Assembly: GCA_026874595.1 (NCBI GenBank)
Contig: CM049309.1
Span: forward strand, 6,658,576 to 6,722,575
From: Sipunculus nudus
Lineage: Eukaryota > Annelida > Sipuncula > Golfingiida > Sipunculidae
DNA: 64,000 bases
Direction: 5' to 3'
A program made the translations under genes and the position numbers. The notes below the pieces were generated by a model that saw nothing but the letters and a program-made list of their open reading frames with translations, was not told where the DNA came from and did no database searches. Shown one piece after another: positions 1 through 15,100 of this stretch (its first letter is position 1; every line of letters starts with the position of its first letter).

Positions 1-3000
1 TATTGTACCGCGGTGCCAGGCGCAGCCGCGGCACGCCCTTTGATAAGCGAGGCTGTGAGATCTTACTGACGTAGTCCCCTGAAGCTCGTCAGAGTGATAT
101 AAATTGTTTAGACAATTTTTATGCATGACACCCGTTGACCCCTCCCTGCAAAAAAAAATCCTTGATCGGCGCATGATAACATTGACTAGAAATATGAATG
201 CACAGATCATTTTTGTAAAGAATTATATGAAACAGGTATATTTAGAGAGTTCTCATATTGAGGAATCACTGGAGCGATTTTGGGACGGATGCGGTCACTC
301 TCCATCAGTATTTGCTGGAATACATGACGGACCACTGGGAAGTGTAAACCTTATTTTCCTTCTATAAGTTCATATCAGTCTACCCACTCTTGACACGAAT
401 TAATAATTAGCCTTGTTTAATACTATTCTTCTGGTAAAATTTTTGTCCCCCATGAACGGATGATTTTCATTTTCATTGAAAACTGTGAGCCCCCGCCCGC
501 CCACTGATGGTGGTATTCTCGTATTATCGCCCATGTTTACCACTGCCCTGCGATAGCTCAGGCTTTTTTAGCAACCACGGCTTCACACACGTTTGCACGC
601 TCGACGATGTTTATATGAAAAGATATGGTGCAAAATTTCGATTGTTCCAATATTTTTATGAAAGATTAACTTTATTCAAGGAGAAACCGGCCCGTTAGTT
701 CACGCTTGGGGTCTCCTTAAATTAACGGGCCGTCCGAAGTCACGCCGGAAGTAGGGGGATTCTCGCGCTGTATCATTTAGCGCCGGGCGTAACAGGGACA
801 TCTCTCTGTGCCTTTGAGCAGCAAGTTTTATGATCCCCGTCAGCAACATTCGACAGGGTCAGACTCGGGAGTAAGGACTCCATTTGGTATAAACTCCTTG
901 ATATGGAAAATGGATGTTCTTCTATAACAAACATTTATTCTGTTTGTTGACTCCTTTTGAAGTTAAACAATTGTTACATTGAATCGACCAGAACAAGGGC
1001 AATATTTTATATTTCGCCAGTCATTTTAAAGATATTGTCACTTTTCTTGGTCAGAATCCAGGAACTGTTCAGCTCAGTCCTTTTCCCCTTTATATCAGCC
1101 GAATCGGTCGCCCTGGAATGTTCCTTGGAAGGCCAATCAATGTTTTACATGAGATTATGCCGTAGCTGTCATAAGTCGGTGAACAATCAAATCAAGTGTA
1201 TCTAAATGAAAATTCATGTTTTAGTAACATTTGGTAGTTGTTTCAGCCGTTTTAATTGCTGTCGTTTGTTTTCGAGTCCATGGATACTGGCGTGTTTAAT
1301 ACCTTCAGTTTTTCTCACTGGAGCTATGTAACTTTCTTCTGAGTACGCTTTTTCTTTTGTCGTTGTTACGCTTCGTCCATACAACAGTAAGAAAACTACA
1401 GCACAATGTAAACCCCTAGCGGTTTCTTTTCTCTTTTTTACTCGATGGTTATATAACTCTTTTTGATATGATAGTTTTTAGAAATGACTGCAGTCTACTT
1501 AAATCTTGTCCTGTGCACGCTGTATTATGGTAATATCTTAATTATAACAAAAGATAAATAAAAAAATAAAGTTGTAATGAACGATAAGAAACATTAGCCT
1601 TGTGTAAATGTTATGGTTCTACTTTAAATAAAACTGTTAGTTTTAAAATTCTAAAGGAACATAAAACCTTCAGATAATTCTCACAAGATGCTAAAATATA
1701 AACATTTTATCTTTTGTATTTAGATGTTTACACACTTCTCTGATCATAATTTCATTGACACATTGCAGCACCCATCCATCAGAGGTCTTTTTAACCAAAA
1801 CAAACCTCTTAGAGTTAGGTACTATGGGACAACAGGACTTCCTGTTTCAACAATCAAAATTTTACATTTCTCGGAAAAAAATTCTTTTCATTTCACATGA
1901 GAATGCCTATAAAATATTACTTATACCGTAGATACCTTACCAGAAAACACTCATGTATATGTAAATTGCCTTGAAACGATTCTTATCCAACGTACTTGAG
2001 CAGACTAGATTACTACTGTATGTTACCTTTTCTACGCTCTGAGTGTCATAACAAACATTAATAAATGAATCAAATCAAAAGAGGAGTTCGTGAGGGAAGT
2101 TGAAGGAAGGCCTTGGTAGAAGCACAATGAGCAACTATACTTCATGTAACTGCCATACAACAGCCACAGATCTCCATCTATCCCAACACTCATCCCCGAT
2201 CACCGAATCTCCACTTGCGTATTTTGAATAACCTAACATTTTATATATCTTTGATAGTCTGGAAAACAAATGAAAGTTGGTCGTTCTTTCTCGAGTTTCC
2301 ACAGGATAAAAAGCTGACGGCACATTTTCGTAATTTTCATATTATTAAAAAACTATTAAAGATATCGCTATCAAACTTGCTACTATACACTCTTACATTA
2401 TAAATGACACGTCTATAAAAGTTTCAACTTTCTAGGTCAAGTTGTTTATCTGAAAACATAGCCTAACTGAAAGAGCTGAGTCGCCCTATCTCATATGGTT
2501 CCGCATGAGTGAATTCAAACATTTTGTCATGAAAATATTTAGACCAAATTTGGTAATGGCATTTTAATTCATTTGTTTATACATTTTATAGATAAAAGAA
2601 AAAAATTTTTAAAATAATTGACCCCTGAGGGCTTGAAAAATTGTTCACGGTCAATGAAACTGCGTCGAAGTAACTGCACCATGATCAGGTACATACTCGT
2701 TAAATATGGATGGAATCGGGCGAAAATGTCGCAGAATAATGATATAAATGCCAAAAACAAATGTAAAACTATTTACACGTGCAGAGAGTAAGGCCACTCA
2801 TAAATTATTGCAGACTCGTACAGACCGGTCGAGACAAAATAGGCGGAATATTTGCTAGCTTTTAAAAATATACAAACTAACTTGATCCATTCCTTGTACT
2901 GGTAATACAAAACTATGAACTGGTGTATATGACCAACACAAAATTTAGTGAGGACTCGTTGTCTCAGCACAAATTACCGAGGACCTGACATTCGTGTTCT

Positions 3001-3380
3001 AAAACAATATTTGATCAACTAAAATGGGAGCGGCGAATCCGTATACACTAACAACAAATAGGCGACTGTAAGCAGACCATTTTTTTATTCGAATTCATGT
3101 TTACACATATTGATCACAGCATAACCTGATTAGAGGGAAAGTTCATATGGCTATATATGCAAGGTTAGATAATGTAACAAGACTATGTTTATCAACCATT
3201 CCCCATTTTTCCTTTGTCTGAATAACCAGTCGCACATTTATGTCAAACTAACCCCAGAATTCTATTAAAAAACGACAACCCCAGAATTATTCAAGAACGC
3301 CTTCTAATGATCTTCCTTTGGGAATCTCCAGAGTTCTTTGCTTCATTTGACTCTTGTGCTCAAGATTAATCCTCGCCCGA
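1..3380. other. Region past the 3' end of gene B; no gene recognised
   Basis: Only short, AT-rich open frames with no recognisable domain, and no TSP1 or vWA exons on either strand. The stretch near 700-870 is somewhat richer in G+C than its surroundings but has no readable product. Confidence 0.5.
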
Positions 3381-3383
3381 GTC

Positions 3384-3389
3384 TTTATT
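3384..3389 (-). promoter_or_regulatory. Poly(A) signal AATAAA for gene B
   Basis: Exact AATAAA on the minus strand 9 bases past the stop in exon 8. The 3' UTR would be unusually short, so a more distal site may also be used. Confidence 0.4.
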
Positions 3390-3398
3390 GTACTTTTT

Positions 3399-3436
3399 CT
3401 ATGGCCGCTTTCCCTTGGATGAATCTTCTTTCGAAT
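3399..3436 (-). CDS. Gene B exon 8: last coding exon
   Basis: 38 bases. After an acceptor at TTTAAG it reads DSKEDSSKGKRP and a TAG, in phase with exon 7 and of matching composition. An AATAAA follows 9 bases after the stop. The small size makes it a probable rather than certain exon. Confidence 0.55.
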
Positions 3437-6400
3437 CTTAAACAGTCATAAAATTGACAAAGTTGACATTGATATTATAAAAATTATGCAATGCTTCTCT
3501 GTTATATATTAACATAGATATTGGGGTTAAAGTAGAGAGGAGATTGCACCTTTCAAAGTTACAGTAAAAGTAATTGTAATAAATCGGCTATAAAAGAAAT
3601 CAAAGAAATAGAGAAAAACTCCTTCATATTTTTGCTCGATCATTAAGTGTGCTTTTATCAAGGACCAGTAATTGCCTGAGATGTGACCAATGTAAGGGTT
3701 AGCAGTTACCTTTTTTAGTTTCTGTTCGATAGTGCCAATATTTTAAGCGTGCTTTTCAATAGATGGATTCCTATCAATCAGCACAGGCCTTGCTTAATGA
3801 CAGCATTCCTTAAACGTTGACAGTAAGTATAGGGCGGTCCTTAAATGGTAAACCAAGCCTGTACCTGAATGCCGTTTTTTTTACAAAGGTCATGCCTGTA
3901 CTTTAATGACAAAATTATTTCAGTAAGAGCAGTACTCTACTTAAATGCAAGATTATGACACTAAGAGCAGGCCTGAATGTAAATAATACGATATTCCAGT
4001 ACGACAGGGCTGGAATTAAATGACAAAAGATACTGTGAATTTAGAGTAATATGCATGGACGTTATATCTTTAACTTTCGCCAGGAGATTATGCGTTCATT
4101 ACCGTTTGTGTGTGTTCACAATATAACTCGCGCAATCAGAAACGGAATCTCATAAAATTATCAGGGTATTTCGGGATTTGGCAATTAAAGAATCGATTAC
4201 ATTTGGTGTCGATCCGACCCTTGATTCGGATCATGGAACATCATCAAGGAATATTTACAAATTTAGAAACACTTATGCACAAATGGTCCTGTGAATATGG
4301 GCCGATTCAGTGAAAAGCGGAGGCTTGCATTCGTAAGACAGCAGATTTTGTTTTTATATAGTATTACCATTGAATATACTGTTCGCTTTATACCCACCGA
4401 TTTCTCGATAAATAGTCACGTTTATAACAGATGGCTACGTACCTCCTTCGCCCTTTTTCTTCATGGAAGAGCTTTTCTTGTTATTTTGTTCTTTGCTATT
4501 TTTGTTGCTTCCTTCAGTTGAATCTTCATCCGAATCTCCAGGACCATCAGAATCGTCAGAATCACTGTCCTTACATGCTGTTAAATAATCACTAGTATAA
4601 GACCAAGTATATGATTAAGAAATGTGCCTCATTTATCATATTTTAAGGTGGCATCTTTAGAAATGAACAAACTTAATTATTAGATTCTGTGCTGTGAAAT
4701 AGGTTTCGGTAAACACTGCGTTTTGTATGACATTAATTCATTGCGTTTCATACACTCCGTACGCAGGACCTACACGTTTCACTCGTTCCATAATTCCTTT
4801 CTCTTAACCACAGCTTGCTATGGAATTGATTACTAGTATTTCACTACCATGCCGCCAACATGTGGCATCAATCGGTTATAAGATCACCTCTATATGGATA
4901 ATAGCTGAATTGTGTTTTTTAATGCCATTGGCAATGACTTAATAATTGGAACAATGGGAAATATGCCTTAGACGGCAGCAACCATCTCTCAGATGCATCG
5001 TAGGAGACATTAAATCATGTATGCACGCACATTAAATTGACCTAACCGCCATTGTGCTCCGCCCCTCCGTTCTAATTTTGCTAATGAACCCAAAAAACTC
5101 TCCTGCATACAAGGCTTTCTATGTTTATGGTTGCGAGAGCTGTTTATAAGGCAATGGTGACGTCACAAAGACGTCACAAAGGTCGGCTGCGTATGCCGTA
5201 TGGACTGACGTCATCAGCTGGAATTGCTATATATCTGTTTTACAACGATGAATATTCCGCAATCATTCTGAAATGTTTTGTCTTATTTTGGATTATTTGT
5301 CTCATACGAATCAAATGCAAGGTAAGCCCTTTTTGCTAGAATAACTCCTGTACACTTTGTCTTAGAACATTTTATACTGTCTCCTTTGTATTAAAAATTA
5401 TCCCGTAAAACCTGCTGTCACGGATAATGGTACAGACTACACGTGTCCTGTTTGGAAGAGTCACTCAAATGATGCAATTTTTGCTTATGTCAGGTGATTG
5501 ACCGTTTTAATTGCCAACGGTAATAAGATTGGTTGCTCGCAACCGCTCTGCTCATGATTATTCACTGAATGAATATTGCTAACAGCCAATTTTGAAGTGA
5601 AATAAGACTGTAAAACCAACCTTCCTTTCCCAAGTCACAGACGGTTTCAAGAACGGGGTCGACCATGGCATCAAGTTGTTGGTAGTCTTCAACCTGGAAA
5701 ACAAATCTTTTCTTGGTAGCAATGGCTTTCAGATGTACCGAATTGGTGCCTTCTCCGACCCCTACAGATATAATATTGATGCCCTCCTTCTTTGCCGTCT
5801 CCAGGTTTACGGAAGATTGAGTAAATTTTGAATCTTCCATTCCGTCCGTAACCAAGATGCAGACGTTCTTCACTTTGTTGCGGTCACCGTTTTTGTCAGT
5901 GAAAACACTGTTCCATGTTTTTTTCCATGCGGATTTCAGGTGAGTTCCACCACTTTTATAAGGGATGGACAGGATAAACGCTTTAGCTTCAGCTCTTGTC
6001 GTGAATCTGTCCAAATGGAAGATGACAGCCGATCTTGTAGATATCTGAATCAGAGCAATTCGAGCAAATCCGGTGGACAAGGACAATCCACCGACGATTT
6101 CGGTCGTGAACTTCAGTGTCGCCTGCCAGCCAGCTTCTCCAACGGATGATGACGAATCAAGTAAAAACAACAAGTCCATTTTCCTTTCACAATCTGTAAA
6201 TTAACAAACTTTTGATTCCCCATTTATTCATAGAAGGGAAAAAAAACCATTGATATATTTTATCCCTCACACACATAATATAACCGTGGTTTGATGATTC
6301 TTATTATGAAACTCTCTTGACACATAACTCACGTTTTATTTTCAGTTTTTTGTATGTGAATGAAGCTATAACAGTTTTCCATTCCGTTTCTATTTTCTAA

Positions 6401-9400
6401 GAACTATAACATATTAAAAATTTGGTATATGCACGAGGAAATATCCGCTCACCGGGACATGCTTGTAAATTGCATCCGCGGAATTCTAATGCATTATCTT
6501 CACAGACGTGGGTAGACGCTGCTGGCTGACATTCGCGCTCACGGGTTTGTTGTCCTCCTCCACACCTTTGGCTGCATTTTGACCAATCTTTCCATGGACC
6601 ATAGCTGCCTGCTCAAGGAAATGTGTAACATATTTGATGCACTGAAGTTTACATTTGTTATGATACATTTGGTAATCTTGTACAAAACCATACCAAAGAT
6701 GGCACAGAACTCTACATACCCCTCCAAAGTCCCCCTGATTAGCTGATCTTAGAGGTATATGAAGTATTTATAACTCCGTTATTGTGGCTAAGGGTGTGCT
6801 AAACATATTCTTAGGAATGTTTTAAAGTGTGGAGAAAATCCTGAAAGTGAGCTTCTTTACGCAATTACATTTTGTTATAAACATCAACTGAGGCGATATC
6901 TATCGAAAACTTCCTATTCCTAGGAATGTTTTAAAGTGTGGAGAAAAATCCTGAAAGTGAGCGTCTTTACGCAATTACATTTTGTTATAAACATCAACTG
7001 AGGCGATATCTATCGAAAACTTGAGCTTTTATTTCTGGGATAGTCATTTGTGTTAACCCAAAGAAATGTTACACGGCACGTTTGTTACTGATCTGGGTAT
7101 CAGTTGATGATAGGTACGGCTGTACCCACATCAGTATTGCATCAAGTATAAGTCCCCTCACACGATAAAGAGTTGAAGTGAGGGCGATCGAGTTATCCCA
7201 CATAAGACATTTTTTCCCCGAGGGTTCACGAAATTTGATACCTACCATAATTACTTTCACACTCATATTTAAGTCTGTACCAGGCTGTCATGGACATATA
7301 CATTGAAATACTCTTACCTAAGATGACTAAAAATGCTGTATATGTTATACATAGCTTGTAAGTCTTATATGTATATATATATTATGATGTGACATCAATA
7401 TTTCAAATCCATGACTTTTCTATGACCTTAATCATATCTCACCGATGCACTTTTGCTTGTTACACCCTTGAAACTCTAGCGGTGCACCTTGGCAGACATA
7501 CTTAGAATCAGCTGGGGTACAGCTACGGTCACGTGACTGCAATCCTCCGCCGCAGGTTTGGTCACACTCTGACCAGTCACTCCATTCAGAGTAAGTCCCT
7601 GTATTTATAAGCATAAATGTACATTAATACGTTAACACCCCTAAGCTGCTGTTACCAAACCACCGATTATTATAGAAAACAATAACTGTTTTCTTGTTTT
7701 CCTCATCACCTATCGTCAGTAAACGTCCATCACCGAGGGTTCGAAAGCTAAACCCATACTTTGGTACCCTGTGCTCTTATATTTTTCGATATTTATAATA
7801 GGAGTACAACAATTCATCGAATAATCGCTGCATTGAAATCCAACCCCTCGATTAAACTGTAAATCGATAGTCAACTATCTCATAATTTTCCGCATAAGTA
7901 AATTAAAAAATTGTGAAAAAGAAATGTTGGTAACCAGAATTGTTGGGGTATATTCATCCATGTTTCTGTTACTCTATTAGATTAGGAAAATCGACATTGA
8001 AAACCTGAATTAATTGCATTTCTTTAGCCCAGTGACCTTGTAAAATAAGGTCAAGGTCACTAAAATTTGGATAAATTAATTGGACATTTATTAGTATCAA
8101 TGAAATCGGATTAGAAAAATTGGAAGAATAATAAGAAGCAGAATGAAAACAATATCTCCACTTATTGATAGGTGAAGAAAATGAGGACACAAACCAACGC
8201 ATGGTCCCGCATCACAGTCACGTGATTCACTTCCTTCCCCGTCGCAGGTACCAGTTGCTCCAGGGGGTCCGCAGTCACGTGTTCGCACCTGCTCGCCGGT
8301 ACCACATTCCACGCTGCAGTCCGACCAGTCTCCCCAGTCACCCCACTCTGACCAAAAAATAAATATAAACATCGTAAATTACAATATACAGAGATAAGTA
8401 GAAGGTGGTCTGCACTTCTGTGGACATATCGGATTACCCTGATTTGAACCGAACGCAAGAATTATTTAATATACACAAAAAAATATAACATTTTTCTTTC
8501 AAATACATTTAATACTTGGTTGGTAACGTATGAAGACTAAAATCATCAGATTTTTAAATAAGTTATCTCATACTGCTTTTTTCAGCAACTAACGTCTCTG
8601 GATAGATTTAATGGACAAATGGATAAAGGAATATATTTTAATATATTTTAAATTTGAAACATACTTTTTACCATAATACATGAAAGGTAAAGAATCATTA
8701 TCATCACCATATTCACCTGCTTCAACTGTTACAGTAGAGCAAAACGTATCGGTCACCTCGGACACAATGCCACTGAGGTCACCAAAGGAATCAACCAGGA
8801 ACAACCATTCTGGTTTAGACACCATGCAGTTGAGCTCTGTCATGTTCACGCCTGACGAGACACCAACAACAATGACGTCGGTCCCGGCGTCTTTGAGAAG
8901 TTGAGCCTCGGGACAGGTCTGACTTGTGTTAACATTACTTGCACCATCCGTTAGAATAATCAGAGTATCACTGACGTCATCTCTGTCACCGTTGTCTGTT
9001 ACGAAAATTTGTTCATGTATGATTCTCAGACCACTAGCTGTATTAGTGGATGACATCAGAAACCTTGTCTGCAGTATCGCATCATAAGCTTCACCGGCTG
9101 TGTAATATTCATTGAAATGGAAGATTACCTCGGCCGTGTAACTAAATTGTGCCTCAGCCACTCTGATCTTTTCTGAACCTATGTCTAAGCTTTTGGCCAC
9201 GTCCGCTACGAACTGGATATTTTTGGGCCAGTTCCCACCGATTGAGCCGGATGAGTCGACAAGAAAGGCAATATCCGTTTTTCCACTGCAGGCGCTTGTA
9301 GCTAAAATAGAATAATAAAATGTTGGCAAATTGACTTACCCATTAACTCTATGCGACCTCAATCGCATATTCATTCAATGAATAAATATTAGCATGGGAC

Positions 9401-12069
9401 TAAGGAGCAACCAATCAGGTGACCTTAAACATTGAAAAGCGTCAATCATCTGACAAAAACAAAATTTTGCATAATTTGACAGAGCTCTGTCAAACAGAAC
9501 ACGTGTAGTCTCTAAATAATTCCAGTACCCATGTCGTCATTTTTCCGGGATATTTTATTATACGAAGGAGACAGTATAAAATGTTTCTAGGCTATAGGTC
9601 GCGGGAGCCATTCCTCCGACTACCGAGTGATTAATAATGTCTTACCTGGCACATAATTCGTATGGGACAAATAATCCAATATATATTGCAACACAGTTCA
9701 TATATGACTGCGATATAGTAACCAATTGTCAGGTGATACCAGTTGATGACGTCAGTCAATACCACTTCATGCGCCATCGCCCTTTATGACGTCATTATTA
9801 TGTTATTATCAGCTGTCACTACCATAGACAATATAGAGTCTATGGTCGCTACCATGGGCATGGAAGTCCATATGTGTAGGAGCGTTCTGAGGGCTCATTA
9901 TAATAATAAGTTAAAAGGGCGGAGCATTTGGGCTGTGGTGGATAGGTCAATTGAACATGACGCTGAGCTGAACCTGACACTTGAACTGACACACTGCCAT
10001 GGCAGACGCACATTAAAGTCATAGCTACCTGATATTGACTTCATTAAGGGAATAATAAAACATTGATATACAAGATAATGACTTGAAAAGAAAGGGATTT
10101 TGTAGGTAAACGTAGTTTGAGCATGTAGTCATTTAATTTATTATGTTCTAAAGAAATGTTGATGAAACCAAAATGTTATACTTATACTCTCTGATATATC
10201 GAGAAAAAGTGGAATATTTCACTTTTGCTCAATTGCTCACTTAAACAGATTAGAAAAACTAGCGTCAGTTGTAGCTTACATGCGCATGTTAGTCACACTG
10301 TCGATGTTCCTGTAAAATACGGCACGGGAAGCTGCAGCCGTTTCTTGTATATTCAACTAAAAAATGGAGTTTTGAAACTGAAAAGATTCCTCATTTGTAC
10401 CTAGATTTCCAATTTGGCTTCCCAGAAGCGACATTTGATTTTTAATTTGAATGAAATTCCATAGCACGCATCCTCGTACAGGGACCAAATGTTTGAACAG
10501 TTCTTAAAATAAGAACAACGTTAGAAAATAAGATCGCTGTGGTTGAACATTTCTCAGTTAGGAAATAAGATCGCTGTCTGGCGGCCATATCGAATTTCTG
10601 ACAGACCTTTCTGAAATTCGATAGCATCTTGTCATGGGAACAACCATCATAACATCAAAGCATTATAGATCTTTAGATACTGTGCTCTGCAGGAAATAAA
10701 ACTTGTGCCCTGTTTGATCGGACGGACAACGGACTCAGGCTTGTAAGTAGCTTTATTCAGACGAGCTAATAAAAAATAACTAATCATACAACACGGAGCC
10801 CGCAGACGATGTGCATGGCGAAAATGTAATTGTTTCGTGCGCACATATAACCAATCCGTTCGCACAATCTAATAAATATCTGCACTCCCTTGCCTTTTAC
10901 TTAAGACCCAGAGAAGGAAATGACATGAAATTGGATATTATCTGTTTGGTGGAGTAAACTTAGAAATAAACAAAAATAAAAAAAAAAGATGAATAAGAAA
11001 TACCAGGTCATTTTGGAAAAGTTCTGGTCAGATAAGGGCCTGCACTAGAAAGTTTGGTCTGATTGTTAAACTTCGACCTGGCCGCCAATTGCAATTCTGA
11101 CGTAGGCCTTCGATGCAGAAAGTTATACAGTTAACTTTTCTATGTATGAGAAGCTTTATACATGCTCAATCTTGTTAAATCATTTTAGATACGAATTTGG
11201 ATTGTCGGGTGCAACAGATCAAAACGATGTCTTGGAAAATTGACCAAATACATAATGATTGTTGCTGTGTCCATCTTTACCTCATTCATTTACGTAAATG
11301 GCCAGTCTTACAAGGGAATACGACAAGTAATAACTAATAACGATCAACGATCTTGGGAAGTCAAGGACAATCGTAAGACGGTGGTACGACACGTAATTTG
11401 TGAATGCTGGTGGCTGCGAACGATCTTTGGAGAAAAATCGGTCATTAGGAGGTCTTTACTCTAAACAGTAACCTCCCTATACTAATGGTCTGGACGTTGT
11501 GGTCGTAGTTGATCGTAAGTTTAAAGCGGTGGAATATTTTGGTGCGACTGTGTCACGATAGTCTCAAAGGTAAAAAGGCAAAGGTAGGGATTATAGTCTG
11601 ATATCCTCGAGGATGTTAGTCTCATGCGACTTTACACTTTGCTTTCTGGTCTTTCTTCATTTGCCTGTCGTCCATGACCAGAACCCATTCGTTCCTGGGT
11701 CGTGAGAGCAAGACTTTGGTTGGGAGTCTTAGCGCAGAACGGGAACCCACAACCACATGGTCACAGTGCCCTAACCATTACCACGCTCTAACCCAATCGC
11801 ATCCAAAAATATGCCTTTCGGTGGTCTCAGATCTAGGACCATGTATGACCAGGCGCAAGGTCTGAAGATGGTCGTACGACAAGTCGCAACATGCATATAA
11901 AAGGCGTGATAGTCTTATCCTAATATGAACGCAATTGTTTTTATGGTCGCACACAGTCAGCACGATCGCCTGCTTTCTGCGTCTAGTCGAGGTCACATGT
12001 GATCGTAGCTCAGGTGTTACTGGGCCCTAAAATGACAAGAAAACCGAAAATATTTTTATTCACCTCCCT

Positions 12070-12114
<45 letters not shown>

Positions 12115-15100
12115 GTTTCTCATGTAACATTAAAAAAGTAAAACAAATGTGTAGAGCCCGGGAGACAGCATTTTAAAAAATATCTTATTAATAAACATAC
12201 AATTGTATTTACAATATCCCCCGGCGCCGTGAGAAGGTATGGAGACAGGTATTGGTATATATAATCCTAGTAGAGACAAATCATAGCAGGATATTGTCTA
12301 ACAGCAGCAAGCGCCCCAAATGTCGATTTTAAATTAACTGAAGACTTTGAGGTGGCAGTTCAGGTTTTCGGTTCGGATAAATTCTGGTAGAAGCAGATTT
12401 GCGCGCCATTTCAAACAGTATACTTTGCTTGTCGAACTGTCATTTTCCCGATTTATGACAAAAGTTACGTTATTCTGTTAGTTAAAACAATTAAAATTAC
12501 ATTTTAGGCTGAAATGAGTGTGTTCATGCAGCAGTTTGAACAACGAGACTGGTTTTACATAGAAAGTTTGTCTATCCGTCCGTCATGACGGATTGACAGC
12601 GGAAACTGCAGTAGCCGAAGCTACTTCAATCTTCAGTTCTCGCCTCAGTTAAAGCCTAGGTCTCACTTGCCGCGTCATTGTACGTTGTCATACGGTTCAG
12701 CTACGGCAAGCCAGAACGAGGCAGTGTCGTTAATGAACGTGATGAAATTCGTTCGTTTTGAACATAAGAATGTGGCACCCGCCCAAAGAAAACGTGGACC
12801 CCCTACGGTGTCCTATATGATTAAGGTCACGTCCTACCAAGTCTTCCCACGACCTTCAAGAACGAAGTGAACTGTAAACAGAACGTGATAAATGAGACCT
12901 AGGCTTTATGGAGCTATATGCACACTTCACGAATCACGCAGGAGAAGAAAGGCCATGCCGGCTTGGTTCATCCGGCGTTCACCTTGAACCATTAATCATA
13001 TATGCCGCACCTGATATTTTGAGTAACCGAAAACGTAATGTATTACTAAAAATGACTAAGCGATATTGTTATTGTAAAAACCATGGTTTTATATTTCGAC
13101 CTTTGATCTCTTTCAAGTGGAAGCTCATTTATCATTTTCATTGTATAATCTACATAAATTGTGAGACCATGTCAATTGTCATGCTTATAATTATATGACG
13201 TAAGATGGACTTAAATATGTGCATAAATAAAGCCCCTTGAATTTGTCGTGCGTACAAAAATAATGGTATACATCCTTTGAGTGGCGTAATAAAAGATAAA
13301 TAAAAAATAGAGATAAATAAAGTGAATAAGAAATATCAGGTCAATTTGGTCAATCTAGCCATAAATTATAACAATGAGGAATGACCATCGAACTTATTAA
13401 AGTCTAGCTACAGATATGTGACGCAAACAATTTTTTAATTGTTCTTTCTTGTGAGCGATACAGCAGCTCCTAAGGTGAAGAGTTTGCCCACTTAAGCTTG
13501 GTCAGATCTGACCAAACTGGTTCAGACGACGATATTCGGTGTTCAGCGTGAGGACATGCAACAACAACCCCTATTATTACATCTAACCTAATACTTATAA
13601 AAGGAATTCGGTCCATATGTGTTCACAATGTTCTCTGAAACCGCGTTGCGTATGATACTGTGCTATACCTCATTTTAAAGGTTATTGTTCCCTCCGTGAC
13701 ATGGCCGATATTAGAATAAATAATTTTTAATTTACACATCATTTTGAGTGATTTCTGCGTGTTTCCTGATATGAGTGGAGGTTATCACCCAAAACAGCCA
13801 AACTGCCTTCGGCAAAGACCGGATTTTCCTTGTGGTCACCTCAAGCCCAGAATTAAGCCGATTTAAGGACTTCCGTGCATATGTTGACCTTGCTTTCCGT
13901 GACGGATTTATGCATGTTTGGGCTGACATTTGACAAAGGCTCTGACCAACGTGTGTGGTCAGTCAAGGTGAAAAACACATGACTCTGGCTCGCTTTACGA
14001 AAAGGAGGGGTTCAACACAGGAGGATTAAAGACAAAACCTAATAAAGGTCTCCATTTCCGGAAAAGGTTACGGTTGTGGTGAGGGCGAACGTTCCAGGCC
14101 TCAAAATTGGTCTCTCACGATTAAAAAAGGTTGCAGCTGAAAAGGGGGACCGACCCCCTGGACTCCCCTTGGGTCTGCTTCTGCTACCACCGAGGTATGC
14201 ATATTTCCGTTGCTTTCTTCAGGAACAGTTTCCTTGCCTTAAAATGTACATTTAATTCATCTTTATATCTTCCTACTCCAATAAAATTAGGAGTTTAATT
14301 AAGCTATGTTGAATTAATGTCTTCCTTAAATTAACCTGTACATTAAACGTCCAAAAATAGTAACCAGTCAAGGATTATCGAAAACCGGAGTGACCGCCGC
14401 GTCCGATTCCGGTTCGTAAAATAATGTAAACATCACCACTGACCAGGTCTCCAAGGTCAACATACCGGTGTATGAATTTCTAAAGGACTGGAGGATCACT
14501 TTGGCAGTGTGTCGACGAGGTTATAAGTGTATATTGACGGTGTGATGTTTAGGATTCATGTATTGGAGAAGTAAGATGCAGATAAAATAAATGGCAAAAT
14601 TAAGATACAAGCAGCTTGACATAAAAACGTTTGCTGTTCACTGTAGTGTTGTGCCTCAGAGAGGTGCGTGAGTTATTCTACAGTCGTGCCAAACCACTGA
14701 AAATCTATATTTTCTTTTAGTTCTTGAATAAAAAAGGACCCAACAATCCTCTCAATTAATACATATCCCCAACCCCGGTAAAAAGCCCGGTATACCGGGT
14801 GTATCAGCAAGTAGTATAATATATTTACATTTGTGCTGACTCAGTTGAGATATAAATTGTAACTTATAATGTTAAGTATGCATGAAAATATTGGAAATTA
14901 CTCTCAAGAAAAGAAGATAATTATTACTTCCATCCGCTCTTGTTAACATCCTGGCAAGGCATGCTGGGAAGGCTTAGGAGGGTCTATTCTTGAGCAGCAT
15001 CATGAGTTTTTATTAGGGAGACAGCATCTATCTGCGATAGTAATTTTAGGTAATATTCATAGATCTTCCTTTTAGTACGAATGAGATTCCCCTTTGGGAA

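Noticed and set aside
6486-6727. Two minus-strand frames over 6486-6727
   Set aside because: Wrong frames over TSP1 exon 5 of gene B; the spliced TSP1 frame is better.
8162-8458. 98-codon minus-strand frame overlapping TSP1 exon 3 of gene B
   Set aside because: Shadow frame; the TSP1 reading with its splice sites explains the sequence.
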